The notes under the pieces are model-generated. The model was not told the DNA's origin. It saw only the letters and a program-made list of their open reading frames with translations, and did no database searches. This document shows, piece after piece, positions 7,737 through 17,696 of a stretch of DNA of 64,000 nucleotides. The position numbers and the translations under genes are program-made. Positions within the stretch are counted from its first letter, which is position 1. Each line of letters opens with the position of its first letter. The stretch is from NCBI GenBank assembly GCA_963797765.1, contig CAWCQU010000002.1, positions 1,426,001 through 1,490,000 of the forward strand, given 5' to 3'. This DNA is from JBGPTK01 sp963797765 (GTDB lineage Bacteria > Acidobacteriota > Terriglobia > Acidiferrales > UBA7541).

Positions 7737-10346
7737 TTACTTCGAATTGGCGTTGAGCTGCTTTAACAACTCCTTTACCGCTGCATCCAGTTGCGAGTCC
7801 AAACCTGTGTAACTTTCTCCGATCGGGCGGACGACTGGGATATCCACGGGGCGGGGATGCATTTCCATGGGCGTGCCGTCGGAAGCCGTGATCTTGATGA
7901 AGGGAAGCCGCAAATTGGAACCGTCAATCAGCGTGGTGCCGCCGGTATAGATGATCCAGCCGCCCGTTGGCTCCCCCACTATGGTTCCCAACTTCAGCGT
8001 TCTGTAGCCTTCCGAAAAATCCTCGGCATCGGAAAGCGAATGCTGATTGGTGACAAGAATCGTAGGCAACTCAAGAGCGCGCTGGCCGAGCTGCGTGCGT
8101 GCGGGATAATTGGAGAAGCCGCGCGGCGTCATGTGAAGATATCCGCGGCGCGACAATACATCGATGGCGTAGACGTTTACGAAGCCGCCGGTGTTGTTGC
8201 GGACGTCGATCACCACACCCTGCTTCGACTGATTTTCCGCGTCCAGATCCATGTAGAGCTGTTCCAGGGCTTCGCCGGACATATTCACCATGTGGACGTA
8301 GCCCAGCTTTCCTCCGCTTGCGCGATCCACATAAGCGCGGCGCTCCTCGACCCATTCGCGGTAGCGCAATCCTTTTTCCGTATTCTCATTTACCGGCTTC
8401 ACCACGACTTCGCGCAAAGCCTTTCCATTCGAAGCCGCAAAGATCTTTAGCACAATGCGTTTCCCGATGGTGTGGTTCAAGAGAGAGTGCAGATTTACGG
8501 GAGGGTCGACCGGCTTCCCTTCGACTGCCACCAGGAAATCTCCGGTGTGAATATCCTTCGCCAGATCGGCAGGGCCGAACGGCACCACGTGCGTGATCCT
8601 AAGCATGCCGCTGGTTTCATATTCATGGCGGTCAAAATCCAATCCCAATTGACCATCGGTGGTTTGATTTGTGCCCTGAGGCGCGGAAACTCCGAGATGC
8701 GAAGCATTCAGTTCGCCCACCATCAAATTGAGCAGGCGCCGGACTTCATCGGGCTTCGCGGCGGCGGCCACCCTCGGAGCGAATTCGGCATGAACGGCGT
8801 TCCAATCGGCGCCGTTATATTGGGGATCGGCGAAATTGTCGCGGAGGTAGCGCCAGGATTGCTCGAACATTTCGTTTTTTTCCTGGGCGAAATCGACATC
8901 CATTTCGGCGGAGACGGGTAAGCCGCGTGCCTGGCGATTTTCTACGGTTACGATGTGAATCGAGCCGCCCTCGAGGTAATAAACCTCTTTGCCATCCGGC
9001 GAAAATTGAGCGTTGGATTTGCGCGCCGGAGTGGAAGTGAGTTGGCGGGCCACGGGCGGTTCCTTGGCAAGCTCATCCAGGGAGTAAACGTAGAGATTCT
9101 GCTGGCCCGCGGTATCGCCGGTAATCAACAGCCACTTGCCATCCGCACTGATCGTTGGATCCCCAGAATCCAGGCCGATCGGCAGCAGGGTGAGCCGGCG
9201 GCGAATATTTTCGGAGACAATTTCGACGGGCTTGGTGGCGGGTTTCTTCTCCTTGTCCTTTTCCTTATCGGCTGGGGCGGCCGGAGATTTGGATTCGTCT
9301 GTTTGCGCCGGAGTGGACGCTTCGGCCGGCGGAGATTGTTTTGGCATTTCCGGTTTGAATAGTTCGCGAAACTGATCTTCGCGGAATTTTGGGGCGCGCG
9401 GAACCAAGTCGACGCGCGCGACTTCAGCGGGTTCGGTTCGCTGGGAAGTGTCGAAAAGAAGATAGGCGCCGTCCGGACTCCACGCGACGCTGCCGCTGAA
9501 AATATTTCCCAGGAAGCTGACGGGCTGAGCGGCGCCTCCGGAGGCTGGAACGGCAAAAACATTGCGGAATCCGCGGTTGGTCACTTGCACGAATGCGATC
9601 CATTTGCTATCGGGCGACCAAGTGAAGGCGCGCGTGTTGCCGAACGGCGGACGATCGAAATGTCCCTTGGAGAGTGAATGTTCCCGCTTAGTGGCCGGAT
9701 CGTAGGCGATCAATTCCTGTCCATCGCGCTCGAAAGCGATCTGCTTGCCGTCCGGAGAAAACCGCGGGAATGTATCGTTGTGATTTCCGGAAGTAAGTTG
9801 AGTTTCCGCGCTGGTGGAAAAATCGTAGAGAAAAACGTGAGTGGAGCCGCCGCGATCCGAAACATAAGCGAGTTGGCGGCTATCGGGCGACCAGGCAACT
9901 TCCGATTCCGCTTCCGGAGTGAAGGTGATGCGGGCGGCGTCACCGCCATCCTTGGCGGAAGCGGCGAAGATTTCACCGTGAACTACGAACGCGACTTTCT
10001 TTCCGTCGGGCGAAAGGGCCATTTCCTGAAAACGGCCATCCATTCTCAGGTGCTCGATGACCATGCCCGGCAGGCGCGCCCATGCGCGTAATGGGCACTT
10101 GCGATGCGCGCTTACTCGCGGTGTCCAGCTTCCAAATCTGAAAATCGCGCTCGAAAGCGATGGTTTTGCCATCGGGAGTGATGGAAGGCCAAAGCACGCG
10201 GCCATCGCGGAATTGAGTGACCTGGCGGGCTTCTCCATCGAGGGGGCGGACCCAGATATTCTGCGCGCCGCTGCGATCGGACATGAAGTAAAGACTTTTT
10301 CCGTCGCCGCTCCACATGGGCCACAGCTCTTTTGCACCGGCACCAT
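7737..10346 (-). CDS. Tricorn-like S41 peptidase, C-terminal piece (frameshifted gene)
   Basis: This frame carries the second beta-propeller (repeated SPDGK/WSPDS motifs), a Pro/Glu/Lys-rich linker, a PDZ domain (LRITHVVPFGPADLAKDI) and an S41 protease core (DVRNNTGG; the likely nucleophile Ser is in NQHSLSDAEDFSEG). The first ~90 residues of the frame are out-of-phase reading. The true protein continues from the frame ending at 9973; removing one G (coding strand) at 10066-10068 restores GAPAGMVIEHLRMDG. The joined gene runs 7737-11043, about 1,100 residues, normal for exported acidobacterial tricorn homologues, which degrade peptides in the periplasm. Confidence 0.85.
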   Translation of the reverse strand: MVPVQKSCGPCGAATEKVFTSCPIAAARRISGSAPSMEKPARSLNSAMAACFGLPSLPMAKPSLSSAIFRFGSWTPRVSAHRKCPLRAWARLPGMVIEHLRMDGRFQEMALSPDGKKVAFVVHGEIFAASAKDGGDAARITFTPEAESEVAWSPDSRQLAYVSDRGGSTHVFLYDFSTSAETQLTSGNHNDTFPRFSPDGKQIAFERDGQELIAYDPATKREHSLSKGHFDRPPFGNTRAFTWSPDSKWIAFVQVTNRGFRNVFAVPASGGAAQPVSFLGNIFSGSVAWSPDGAYLLFDTSQRTEPAEVARVDLVPRAPKFREDQFRELFKPEMPKQSPPAEASTPAQTDESKSPAAPADKEKDKEKKPATKPVEIVSENIRRRLTLLPIGLDSGDPTISADGKWLLITGDTAGQQNLYVYSLDELAKEPPVARQLTSTPARKSNAQFSPDGKEVYYLEGGSIHIVTVENRQARGLPVSAEMDVDFAQEKNEMFEQSWRYLRDNFADPQYNGADWNAVHAEFAPRVAAAAKPDEVRRLLNLMVGELNASHLGVSAPQGTNQTTDGQLGLDFDRHEYETSGMLRITHVVPFGPADLAKDIHTGDFLVAVEGKPVDPPVNLHSLLNHTIGKRIVLKIFAASNGKALREVVVKPVNENTEKGLRYREWVEERRAYVDRASGGKLGYVHMVNMSGEALEQLYMDLDAENQSKQGVVIDVRNNTGGFVNVYAIDVLSRRGYLHMTPRGFSNYPARTQLGQRALELPTILVTNQHSLSDAEDFSEGYRTLKLGTIVGEPTGGWIIYTGGTTLIDGSNLRLPFIKITASDGTPMEMHPRPVDIPVVRPIGESYTGLDSQLDAAVKELLKQLNANSK

Positions 10347-11043
10347 CGTTCAATTTATTTAGCTGCAGATAGGTTGGCGGCGCGGAATCCTGCATCAGCC
10401 AGATTTCCGATTCATCCAAATGGCTGTGACCCATGCGCCACCATTGCTCGGAGGAAATTCCGCGACCTGCAAAGGCAAGGCGCGTGCCATCGGAAGAAGG
10501 CGCGGCCTGGAATTCATTGGCGTAGCGGTCCGCGCTGACGGCCATGGGGGTGCCGCCCCCGGCGTGGACGCGATAAATATCGTTCATGTAGGAAAGGTCG
10601 TGGCTGCTGGTGGAAAAATAAATCCACTGGCCGTCGCGCGACCAATTATCGAGATGCTCGAAGCCGTCTTCGAATGTGAGGCGCTTCAACTCGCCGGTCT
10701 GGATCGTCAAAACGTAAATATCGCCGTTTCCTGTGAGGGTGGATTCGAATGCGAGGCGTTTTCCGTCGGGCGAATACAGTGGGCGGGACATGGTGGAGGA
10801 ATTCGAGACCAGGAGGCGGGCGTCGCCTCCGGATGAGGACACTGTCCAGATGTCTCCGCCGCTGATAAACGCTATTTGCGAGCCATCGGGAGAAATTCCC
10901 GGCTCGCTAAAGGCAGGCTCGGCCGCCTTCGGATCACTCGCAACGACCGCGCGGGCGGAGAAAGCATTCGCAACAAATAAGACCAGGGCGATGAAGCTCG
11001 CTATGAGCAGAAAGCGAATTTGGGATTTCGGAAACCGGGTCAC
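9973..11043 (-). CDS. Tricorn-like S41 peptidase, N-terminal piece (frameshifted gene)
   Basis: The N-terminal part contains a signal peptide (RFLLIASFIALVLFVANAF, ending SARA) and the first six-bladed WD40-like propeller of the tricorn family (GISPDGSQIAF, YSPDGKRLAFES, WSGDGKSLYFMSD). I set the start at the GTG at 11043 because GAAAGGAG lies seven bases upstream; the longer frame to 11106 lacks an SD. Meaningful reading ends near 10066, where one extra base in a CCC run (plus strand) shifts the frame. The last ~35 residues of this frame are out-of-phase. Confidence 0.85.
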   Translation of the reverse strand: MTRFPKSQIRFLLIASFIALVLFVANAFSARAVVASDPKAAEPAFSEPGISPDGSQIAFISGGDIWTVSSSGGDARLLVSNSSTMSRPLYSPDGKRLAFESTLTGNGDIYVLTIQTGELKRLTFEDGFEHLDNWSRDGQWIYFSTSSHDLSYMNDIYRVHAGGGTPMAVSADRYANEFQAAPSSDGTRLAFAGRGISSEQWWRMGHSHLDESEIWLMQDSAPPTYLQLNKLNDGAGAKELWPMWSGDGKSLYFMSDRSGAQNIWVRPLDGEARQVTQFRDGRVLWPSITPDGKTIAFERDFQIWKLDTASKRASQVPITRMGAPAGHGHRAPENGWPFSGNGPFARRKESRVRSSR

Positions 11044-11130
11044 TGGCGCACTCCTTTCACTTTTTCCATCCGAACGCAAATTGCAAACGAGCGAAGGCAG
11101 GATCAAATGCGGCGGGATTATAACACCCGT

Positions 11131-12306
11131 TCAGGCATGTTGCAGGTGGCGCTCCCAGGCTTTGGTTTTTAGAATTTCTTCCATTTGGGCGAGGGCAAAA
11201 TCGAGCTCTTCATCTTTATTATAAAAATGGGGAGAGAGGCGGACGCCCGCTGCCGGACGAAAATCCACCAGAATTTCGCGGGCCAGCAATTCGCGGGTGA
11301 CCTCACGAGCGTGCGGGCAATCGATGGAAACCGTGCCGCCGCGGCCGGCGGGATCGCGCGGAGTGTTCAAACGCCAGCCGTGCTGAAGCGCGCCTTCCAT
11401 CAGGCGCGCCGTTTGGCGTTGCGATTTCTTGCGGATATTTTCCATTCCCACTTGGGCGATGATTTCAAGGCCGGGCAGGCAGGCATGGAGCGCCGGAATA
11501 TGCGGAGTGCCATTCAAATAGCGAAAGGAATCGGACCGTGCGTGGATCGGGCCCACTTCAAATTCGAACGGGTGCTGATGGGCCATCCAACCAATGAGCG
11601 CCGGCTTTAATTTCGTGCGGAGGTCCTGACGAACGTAGAGGTAAGCGACACCGGGACCGCCGCAGAGCCACTTCAACACACCGCCGACCGCGAAATCGGT
11701 TTTCAATTCGCGGACGTTGAGAGGCACGGTGCCGGCGGATTGGAAGGCATCGAGAATGACGTAGGCGCCGACTTTGTGCGCGCGCTCGATGATGGCGGCC
11801 ATATCCACAATGGAAGCACTGCGGAATAGCACGTGAGAAATCGGGACGAGGAGCGTGTTGTGGTCAATGGCGGCCAGGAATTTTTCGAGCGGGAGGTGGA
11901 TGCCGTCTTCGCTTTTCACCATTTGCACGCGAGCGCCGAAGCGCTGCTGTTCGGTGTAGAAATAGATGATGGAAGGAAATTCCAGATCGGCCATTACAAC
12001 TTTATTGCGCGGCCCTGAATAATCGAAGCAGGAAGAAATGATGGCCTGGGTGATGGTGACATTTTGGTGCAGGGAAATTTCGCCGGGCTTCGCGCCGATG
12101 ATGGCGCCAATTTTATCGCCGCTGCGCACCGCCATTTCCCACCAGCCCTCTTCCCAGGCGCGCACTCCGCGGGTGGCCCACGTTTCGGCGTAATCGTGCA
12201 GCTGGCTGTAGACGCCGCGGGGCATGGCGCCCAGGGAATTGCTGATCATGTATGTGGTTTTGTCGAGGATGGGAAATTCCTCGCGCCATTTGAGAAGGTC
12301 GTTCAC
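11131..12306 (-). CDS. Kynureninase-like / class V aminotransferase PLP enzyme
   Basis: A fold-type I PLP enzyme of 391 residues. The cofactor lysine is K212 in VLKWLCGGPG, a sequence close to the kynureninase SYKYLNGGPG signature, and the PLP-N1 aspartate is D186 in ILDAFQSAG. Kynureninase cleaves kynurenine to anthranilate and alanine, but related acidobacterial proteins may be cysteine desulfurase-like or of unknown specificity, and no other tryptophan-catabolism gene is near. The GTG start has GGAG eight bases upstream. It lies upstream of the tricorn-like gene on the same strand, with an 87-bp gap. Confidence 0.75.
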   Translation of the reverse strand: MNDLLKWREEFPILDKTTYMISNSLGAMPRGVYSQLHDYAETWATRGVRAWEEGWWEMAVRSGDKIGAIIGAKPGEISLHQNVTITQAIISSCFDYSGPRNKVVMADLEFPSIIYFYTEQQRFGARVQMVKSEDGIHLPLEKFLAAIDHNTLLVPISHVLFRSASIVDMAAIIERAHKVGAYVILDAFQSAGTVPLNVRELKTDFAVGGVLKWLCGGPGVAYLYVRQDLRTKLKPALIGWMAHQHPFEFEVGPIHARSDSFRYLNGTPHIPALHACLPGLEIIAQVGMENIRKKSQRQTARLMEGALQHGWRLNTPRDPAGRGGTVSIDCPHAREVTRELLAREILVDFRPAAGVRLSPHFYNKDEELDFALAQMEEILKTKAWERHLQHA

Positions 12307-12466
12307 CGAGAAGCTCCAGAATTGGATTCTGCCGTCTTTGGTTGATCAACAAAGTATCACAGCGCGATGAATGCGAGCCACGGCAAACCGGCGGGGATCA
12401 CTCTTTGAGTGGGAATCTGCTCTCCTTGCGTGCTGCATCGTCTTGAAGCAAACTTCACATACGATC

Positions 12467-12988
12467 ATGATCGCAATCAAACGATGGCTTCCGTTAGCAG
12501 TCGTGTTTCTGTTGATCGCTGCCGGGCTCTATGCGTGGCTGCCTGCTCGGCCCCTTCCAGCTAACGAAGTGGATCAGATTGTGGTGACTAAGAGTTCGCA
12601 TCGAATGGAATTGATGCATCAGAGCTCAATCATAGGAAGCTATCAAGTCTCCATCGGCCGCCGCGCCATCGGGCCGAAAACTCACGCAGGCGATCACCGG
12701 ACGCCGGAAGGGAACTACATCATCGATTGGAGAAATCCTCAGAGTAGGTTTCATCGATCACTCCATATTTCCTTTCCCAATTCCAGGGATCTGCAAATAG
12801 CAAAGCAAATGGGCGCTGCCCCCGGCGGAGAGATCATGATCCACGGCTTACATAATGGGCTGGGCTGGATTGGGCGGTTTCATCGCTGGATCGATTGGAC
12901 CGATGGTTGCATCGCGGTGACCAATTCTGAAATGGATCAAATCTGGAAGGCAGTGCCGGACGGCACGCCGATCGAAATCCGGCCGTGA
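12467..12988 (+). CDS. Membrane-anchored L,D-transpeptidase (YkuD domain)
   Basis: A 173-residue protein with one N-terminal membrane segment (residues 6-24) and a YkuD domain. The catalytic signature is present: H126 in MIHGLHN and the nucleophile C148 in TDGCIAVTN. These enzymes make 3-3 cross-links in peptidoglycan or attach proteins to it, acting in the periplasm. The ATG at 12467 starts directly before the membrane segment; an upstream in-frame extension has no function evident. It is divergent from the kynureninase-like gene. Confidence 0.85.
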   Translation: MIAIKRWLPLAVVFLLIAAGLYAWLPARPLPANEVDQIVVTKSSHRMELMHQSSIIGSYQVSIGRRAIGPKTHAGDHRTPEGNYIIDWRNPQSRFHRSLHISFPNSRDLQIAKQMGAAPGGEIMIHGLHNGLGWIGRFHRWIDWTDGCIAVTNSEMDQIWKAVPDGTPIEIRP

Positions 12989-13054
12989 TGCAAGTTTGGG
13001 AATCGGCTAGGATGGCTGGATTGCGTCTGGTTGCGGGAAAACAGGGAGGATGGG

Positions 13055-13699
13055 ATGAACGGAGGATTGGCACGCGCTGGTGGGCGGACGATATTTGCGT
13101 CCGCAGTGATGATTGTGGGAATGCTGAACGCGCTGCCGGCACGATGCCAGGAACCGGCGCCGCCCGCGCCCGCGCCGAAAACCGCGCCGCAGACGTCCGC
13201 AGCGAAACCCACTGCGCCGACTGCTGCAGCGCCGCAAGAGCCGATCGCACCGAAGATCGATCCTGCTAAAGAAGCCAAGATCCGCAAATTGCTCGATGTG
13301 ATTGGGACTCGCGCACTGATGGAGCAGACGGTGAAAAGCATGGCGGAGATGAGCCAGGCGAACCTTGCCAGGGCGTTGACGAAGAACGAAAGTTCAGAGA
13401 GATTCATCGATCTTTTTTATACGAAGCTGCAATCGAAATTAAATACGGACGAATTCGTGAGCCTGATTATTCCCATCTACGACAAGTATCTGACTACCGA
13501 AGATATCGACGGCTTAACTCAATTCTACGAATCGCCGCTGGGTCAACGCGCGCTGAAGGTTTTGCCGCAGATCGTGCAGGAAGCTCAAGCCGCGGGATTC
13601 CAATGGGGACAAAGAATGGGGCAAGAAGCGGCGCAGGAAGTGATCGCGGAGCATCCCGAGCTGAAAGACACCCTCAGCCCACCTCCGAGCAAACCTTAA
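13055..13699 (+). CDS. Secreted DUF2059-domain protein
   Basis: The ATG at 13055 is preceded by AGGGAGGA at good spacing; the longer frame starts with TTG. A signal peptide ends near ARCQ, followed by a Pro/Ala-rich linker (about 45 residues) and a helical DUF2059 domain (LDVIGTRALMEQTVKSM ... LTQFYESPLGQRALK). The GLTQFYESPLGQ segment is the family hallmark. The function is unknown; homologues are periplasmic. It converges on tamB. Confidence 0.8.
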   Translation: MNGGLARAGGRTIFASAVMIVGMLNALPARCQEPAPPAPAPKTAPQTSAAKPTAPTAAAPQEPIAPKIDPAKEAKIRKLLDVIGTRALMEQTVKSMAEMSQANLARALTKNESSERFIDLFYTKLQSKLNTDEFVSLIIPIYDKYLTTEDIDGLTQFYESPLGQRALKVLPQIVQEAQAAGFQWGQRMGQEAAQEVIAEHPELKDTLSPPPSKP

Positions 13700-13742
13700 T
13701 CCTGCATTCCCATGCGATGAAGGGCAGACGCGAGCCGCGGGT

Positions 13743-16700
13743 TTACTTAAATCGTTTGGTGAATTTTACGTCGAGACCAAAGGTGCCGTTATTGTCGCGG
13801 AGCGCGACGATGGAGATATCGCGGCGGATGGCGTATTCCACCTGGATCACTTGCTCCTGGTCCGAACTGGTGTTGGTGCTGTAGGTGATCGTCAGATCGT
13901 GAGTCACTTGCTGCTGGATGGTGATGCGCGCCCCGGCATTTTGTTCGGTGGCGGTGCCGGAAAGGAACGGATCGATGCGGAAGCGGCTGATTCCGAACAG
14001 ATGCTGAATACGGCCGCCAATCTGGCTGGTAAGTGCTTCCGAAAGCAGCGCGGTGGCGCCGTAGTTCGGCGATTGTCCGGCCGTCGAAGATCGTAGAGCG
14101 CTTTCCTCACTGGTGGTGCCAAGCGCGAGCAAAGCGATCACATCCGAGGAAGGCAGCGGCGGATCGGAGCGATAGGCCAGATTCAAATGGCTGGCAGGGC
14201 CGCTGAAATCCAGCGTGATCTGGTATTGCTGAATTGTGGTGGTGGCCTCGATGTTCAGAACGGGGTCGAGCCGGAAGGGATTCGAAAAATTGATATCGCC
14301 GCGGCTAAGCGTATAGCGGTTTCCGCGAAAGCTCATCTCGCCAGAGATCAAATGGATGTGGCCGAGCATGATGGGATGATCCCAGGTGCCGCGCACACGC
14401 AGGCTGCCCTCGGTGGAGACGTTTGCGCCCTCCCATTGCAGGCGGGCGTCGGGACCGGAATCGACGACGACATCGAATTGCAGGTTGCTGAGAAACTGGG
14501 ACGTGGTGGTTGGTCCGTGGGCGGAATCTTTCGATGAAATAATGAGTGTGGAGAGATCGACTCCCTGGCCCAGCAGCAACCGGTCCATGATCAGGTGGCC
14601 GGAAATCGAGCCCGCCTGGGTATTCCCGTTGAATCGCAAGGTTCCGCCGATCAGCCAACTCATCCCTTCCGGATAGCGCAGCCGGATTCGATTGGCGTGA
14701 GTATTGATTTCATAGCGCAGACCGCCGTCGCCATAGTTCACCGAGCCGTCCATTTTCAGCAGGCCGCCACCGGCTTCGGCCGTCACATTGTCGAAATACA
14801 ATCGCGTTTTATCGAACACAAAATCGCCTTTCACGTGGCTGAGTCCGGCGGGGAAATCGCCATATCTTGCCGCGGCATCCTGCACGCGCAGGCGGCCGGT
14901 GATTAGCGGATTCGCGGTGGTGCCTTCGACTGCGGCGTCGATTTGCGCCGCGCCGGTGGCTTCCAGGTCGGGCAGCATACCGGTGAGCAACTGCAAATTC
15001 ACCGATCCGGCCAAATTCAAATTGAGGGCGCGGTCACCCGTAAACCGGGCAAAGCCGGAAAAACGAAAGTCGGAGTTGGGGCCCTTGAGGTGAGCCTGTT
15101 CGATGCGTATTTCGTCACGGCGATACACCAGGCGGAGCGCGTCCACATTTTCGAGATCCACAAATTCATAATCGAATTTGATTCGAGAAATGGCGGCCTG
15201 AATTTCGAGTGAGCCTGACTTGCGCATGGCGCCCTTGAGTGTGAACTGCCCATCCACACTGCTGTGGCCGGTCAGCGCCTTCACATGCAAGCTAGTGCGG
15301 AGGAAAAGGTCCAAGTCGACTTTCTCGACGGACAATTCGCCGCTGTAGGGATAATCGCCCGAAAGACCCAACTCAAATTGTCCCTGCAGATTTCCGTTGG
15401 CCATCTGCGACGTCAATTGCAGCCGCGTCCGCCGCCCGTCGGAATCGAGCTTCCCCTCCACATCTCCTTGAATTTCTTCGCCGATCCGCAATTTGGCAAG
15501 ATGGATGGTTCCGTTTAGCTGAGGCGCGAGGACGGGACCTTTTCCGTTCAGGTTGAAGGTGACCGTGCCTCCCACGGGTATCGATTGTGATTGGAGTTTC
15601 TGAATCTGGTCCAACGAGATGTCGCTTCCCGCCAGCGCAAATTCCACCGATTTGTCTTCGAAGCGGTAGGCAAAATCGCCGGACATGTGCGCTGCTTGTT
15701 TTCGGATTGCGCCGTTGGAGATACGGACTTCATCGCTGTTTAGTCCCAACCGGCCGCGGAATTCATCCACCTCAACACTCCAAGCATTTAGTTTCGCCAG
15801 AACGAAATCGCCGTCGAGCGTGGGCAGCGCCCGGGTGCCCCCGCCCACTAATTCCGCGGTGAGCAAGCCGGTGACCGGGTAGTTGGTGCCGAACAGCCCT
15901 TGAACATCTTCGAGCGGGTCCTGATCGAATTTGATATCGAGTTTCCAGGGGCTTTCCGGCAGAAATCCCCAATCGCGATCGAACGTTAATTGCAGTTCGA
16001 GAGAGGCATTTGATTTGCCGCGCCGCACCGTGGCGTGGTCCAGGCGGAATTCATCCGGGGAATAATTCAAATCGCCTTCGATTTCATCCCAGGAATATTT
16101 TTCGTAGTGCGCATCGAAGGTTTTCACGTGTCCCACAAACGCCGGCCCGCCGAGCGGTCCCAGAATTCGTCCCTTGAATACGGTGCGGCCGGAGATGCGG
16201 CGAGGCTCAGAATCGGGGCCGCGCAAATAATTGATGAACTCGTCCCACTCGAGCAAATTATCGGCCTCGAGGCCGATCTCGAGGGTGCAATCGACCGCGG
16301 AAAGCGCGCCATCGAAATTCAGGCGCATCGAGGGAGTGGTGATCTGGCTTTGCGAAAGCAGGGCGTCGTGGCGGTCCGCGAAGTAATCGAAGTGGATGAG
16401 CGCGGTGGTGGGAATCGTGCCCGGCGAGAGGGTGGAAGGCGGCGACCAGCGCGATTCGCCCACCGAGCGGAAGTGTTTGAAGTCGGCAGTCCAGGTGGTA
16501 ACCGCGTCCACATCGACGATGCCATCCCAGTGAAGCGTGTGTGTGGGAAGACTGGGATTGTCTACCGCGGCGAGCAAATCGGCCAGACTGTCTCCTCGTA
16601 CATGTGCGTCCACGCGAAAAGCGAGAGTATGCAGATTCATTTCCAATTTGCCGTTGAGACTTCCCCCTTCGGCGCGGGCTTCGAATTGCGGCAAGGTAAT

Positions 16701-17696
16701 TGTGTCTTTCGTAGCTTCGAAGCGCCCGCTGCTGTCGATGCCCTTGGCGTGGAACCACTGGTAGGGCAGCGTGACCTGGTTCGCATTGTAATGACCCTGG
16801 GCGCGCCAATCGCCTGCGCGATAATCCGCTTGTCCCGAGAAATCGACCAAGCCGCCCGGGGATTGCGGCTTACGCAGCGTTTTATTGATGTCCAGAAGAT
16901 CCAGACGGCCACGGTAACGAATCGACCAAGCGGGGGATTGAAAGCTGGGAAGCTCCGCGCGAAGCTCGAGTTCAGAATGCGGCAGCTTCCAAACGAACTG
17001 GTCCAGCGAAAATGAATCGCGGCCGAGGGAGAACTTTGCCGACACGCCGGAAGCGAACGGCAAGTACCGCTTGGCGGCAATCTCGATATTGTGCCAATCG
17101 AGGCAGCCCAGGTACGTTTCGTGGCCCGGAGCGGCGGCATCGAAATCCAGCGCGAAGCGGAAGTTATCGCCTTCGACGGCGAGCGGCGTGCGGGCGTTAT
17201 TGAACAGGATGAAGCCGTCATCCAATTTCAACTTCTCTATGGACAAATCAAATAATTGCTCCCGCCATGGACGCGATTTCTTATGGACTGCAGGAGAGGG
17301 GACGTTGGAGGCACCCGATTCGTCGATGCGCACCACCACTGCTGGGCGCTCGATCTCCACAAGTTCCAGCGAGATTTTGCGTTCAAAAAAAGAAATAATC
17401 CGGATGCTCGCGCGAACACGATCCACGTGCACGAAGGGCGGCATGCCTTCCGCTTCTTTTCCATGAAGCGTCAGATTGTCCAGTTCGACGTGGAGGCCGG
17501 CTAATTGAAAATGAAATGCGCCGAGTTCGACGCGAGCCCCCGTCATTTGCTCGATTTGGTGGATGACGGCGGTGCGGGCCCAACGCTCGTCCAATCCCGT
17601 CATGGAGATGAAGGAAAGCAAAGCCGCCAGGGCCAACGCGACCAGGAGCCCAGCCACGAAGAAGCGCATCAGCCAGCGTTTCAATGTTTTCTTCAC
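13743..17696 (-). CDS. tamB: TamB-family translocation/assembly protein
   Basis: A 1,317-residue protein with an N-terminal membrane anchor (residues 10-32, FFVAGLLVALALAALLSFI), a long repetitive beta-rich middle (AsmA/TamB-type beta-taco) and a C-terminal DUF490/TamB domain (GDINFSNPFRLDPVLNIEA, ending KFTKRFK). TamB-like proteins bridge the periplasm and carry phospholipid, or assist outer-membrane protein insertion, together with an Omp85 partner. The start overlaps the stop of the SurA-like gene (ATGA), and the Omp85 gene is next upstream, so all three form one operon. Size and architecture are typical and the frame is intact. Confidence 0.9.
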   Translation of the reverse strand: MKKTLKRWLMRFFVAGLLVALALAALLSFISMTGLDERWARTAVIHQIEQMTGARVELGAFHFQLAGLHVELDNLTLHGKEAEGMPPFVHVDRVRASIRIISFFERKISLELVEIERPAVVVRIDESGASNVPSPAVHKKSRPWREQLFDLSIEKLKLDDGFILFNNARTPLAVEGDNFRFALDFDAAAPGHETYLGCLDWHNIEIAAKRYLPFASGVSAKFSLGRDSFSLDQFVWKLPHSELELRAELPSFQSPAWSIRYRGRLDLLDINKTLRKPQSPGGLVDFSGQADYRAGDWRAQGHYNANQVTLPYQWFHAKGIDSSGRFEATKDTITLPQFEARAEGGSLNGKLEMNLHTLAFRVDAHVRGDSLADLLAAVDNPSLPTHTLHWDGIVDVDAVTTWTADFKHFRSVGESRWSPPSTLSPGTIPTTALIHFDYFADRHDALLSQSQITTPSMRLNFDGALSAVDCTLEIGLEADNLLEWDEFINYLRGPDSEPRRISGRTVFKGRILGPLGGPAFVGHVKTFDAHYEKYSWDEIEGDLNYSPDEFRLDHATVRRGKSNASLELQLTFDRDWGFLPESPWKLDIKFDQDPLEDVQGLFGTNYPVTGLLTAELVGGGTRALPTLDGDFVLAKLNAWSVEVDEFRGRLGLNSDEVRISNGAIRKQAAHMSGDFAYRFEDKSVEFALAGSDISLDQIQKLQSQSIPVGGTVTFNLNGKGPVLAPQLNGTIHLAKLRIGEEIQGDVEGKLDSDGRRTRLQLTSQMANGNLQGQFELGLSGDYPYSGELSVEKVDLDLFLRTSLHVKALTGHSSVDGQFTLKGAMRKSGSLEIQAAISRIKFDYEFVDLENVDALRLVYRRDEIRIEQAHLKGPNSDFRFSGFARFTGDRALNLNLAGSVNLQLLTGMLPDLEATGAAQIDAAVEGTTANPLITGRLRVQDAAARYGDFPAGLSHVKGDFVFDKTRLYFDNVTAEAGGGLLKMDGSVNYGDGGLRYEINTHANRIRLRYPEGMSWLIGGTLRFNGNTQAGSISGHLIMDRLLLGQGVDLSTLIISSKDSAHGPTTTSQFLSNLQFDVVVDSGPDARLQWEGANVSTEGSLRVRGTWDHPIMLGHIHLISGEMSFRGNRYTLSRGDINFSNPFRLDPVLNIEATTTIQQYQITLDFSGPASHLNLAYRSDPPLPSSDVIALLALGTTSEESALRSSTAGQSPNYGATALLSEALTSQIGGRIQHLFGISRFRIDPFLSGTATEQNAGARITIQQQVTHDLTITYSTNTSSDQEQVIQVEYAIRRDISIVALRDNNGTFGLDVKFTKRFK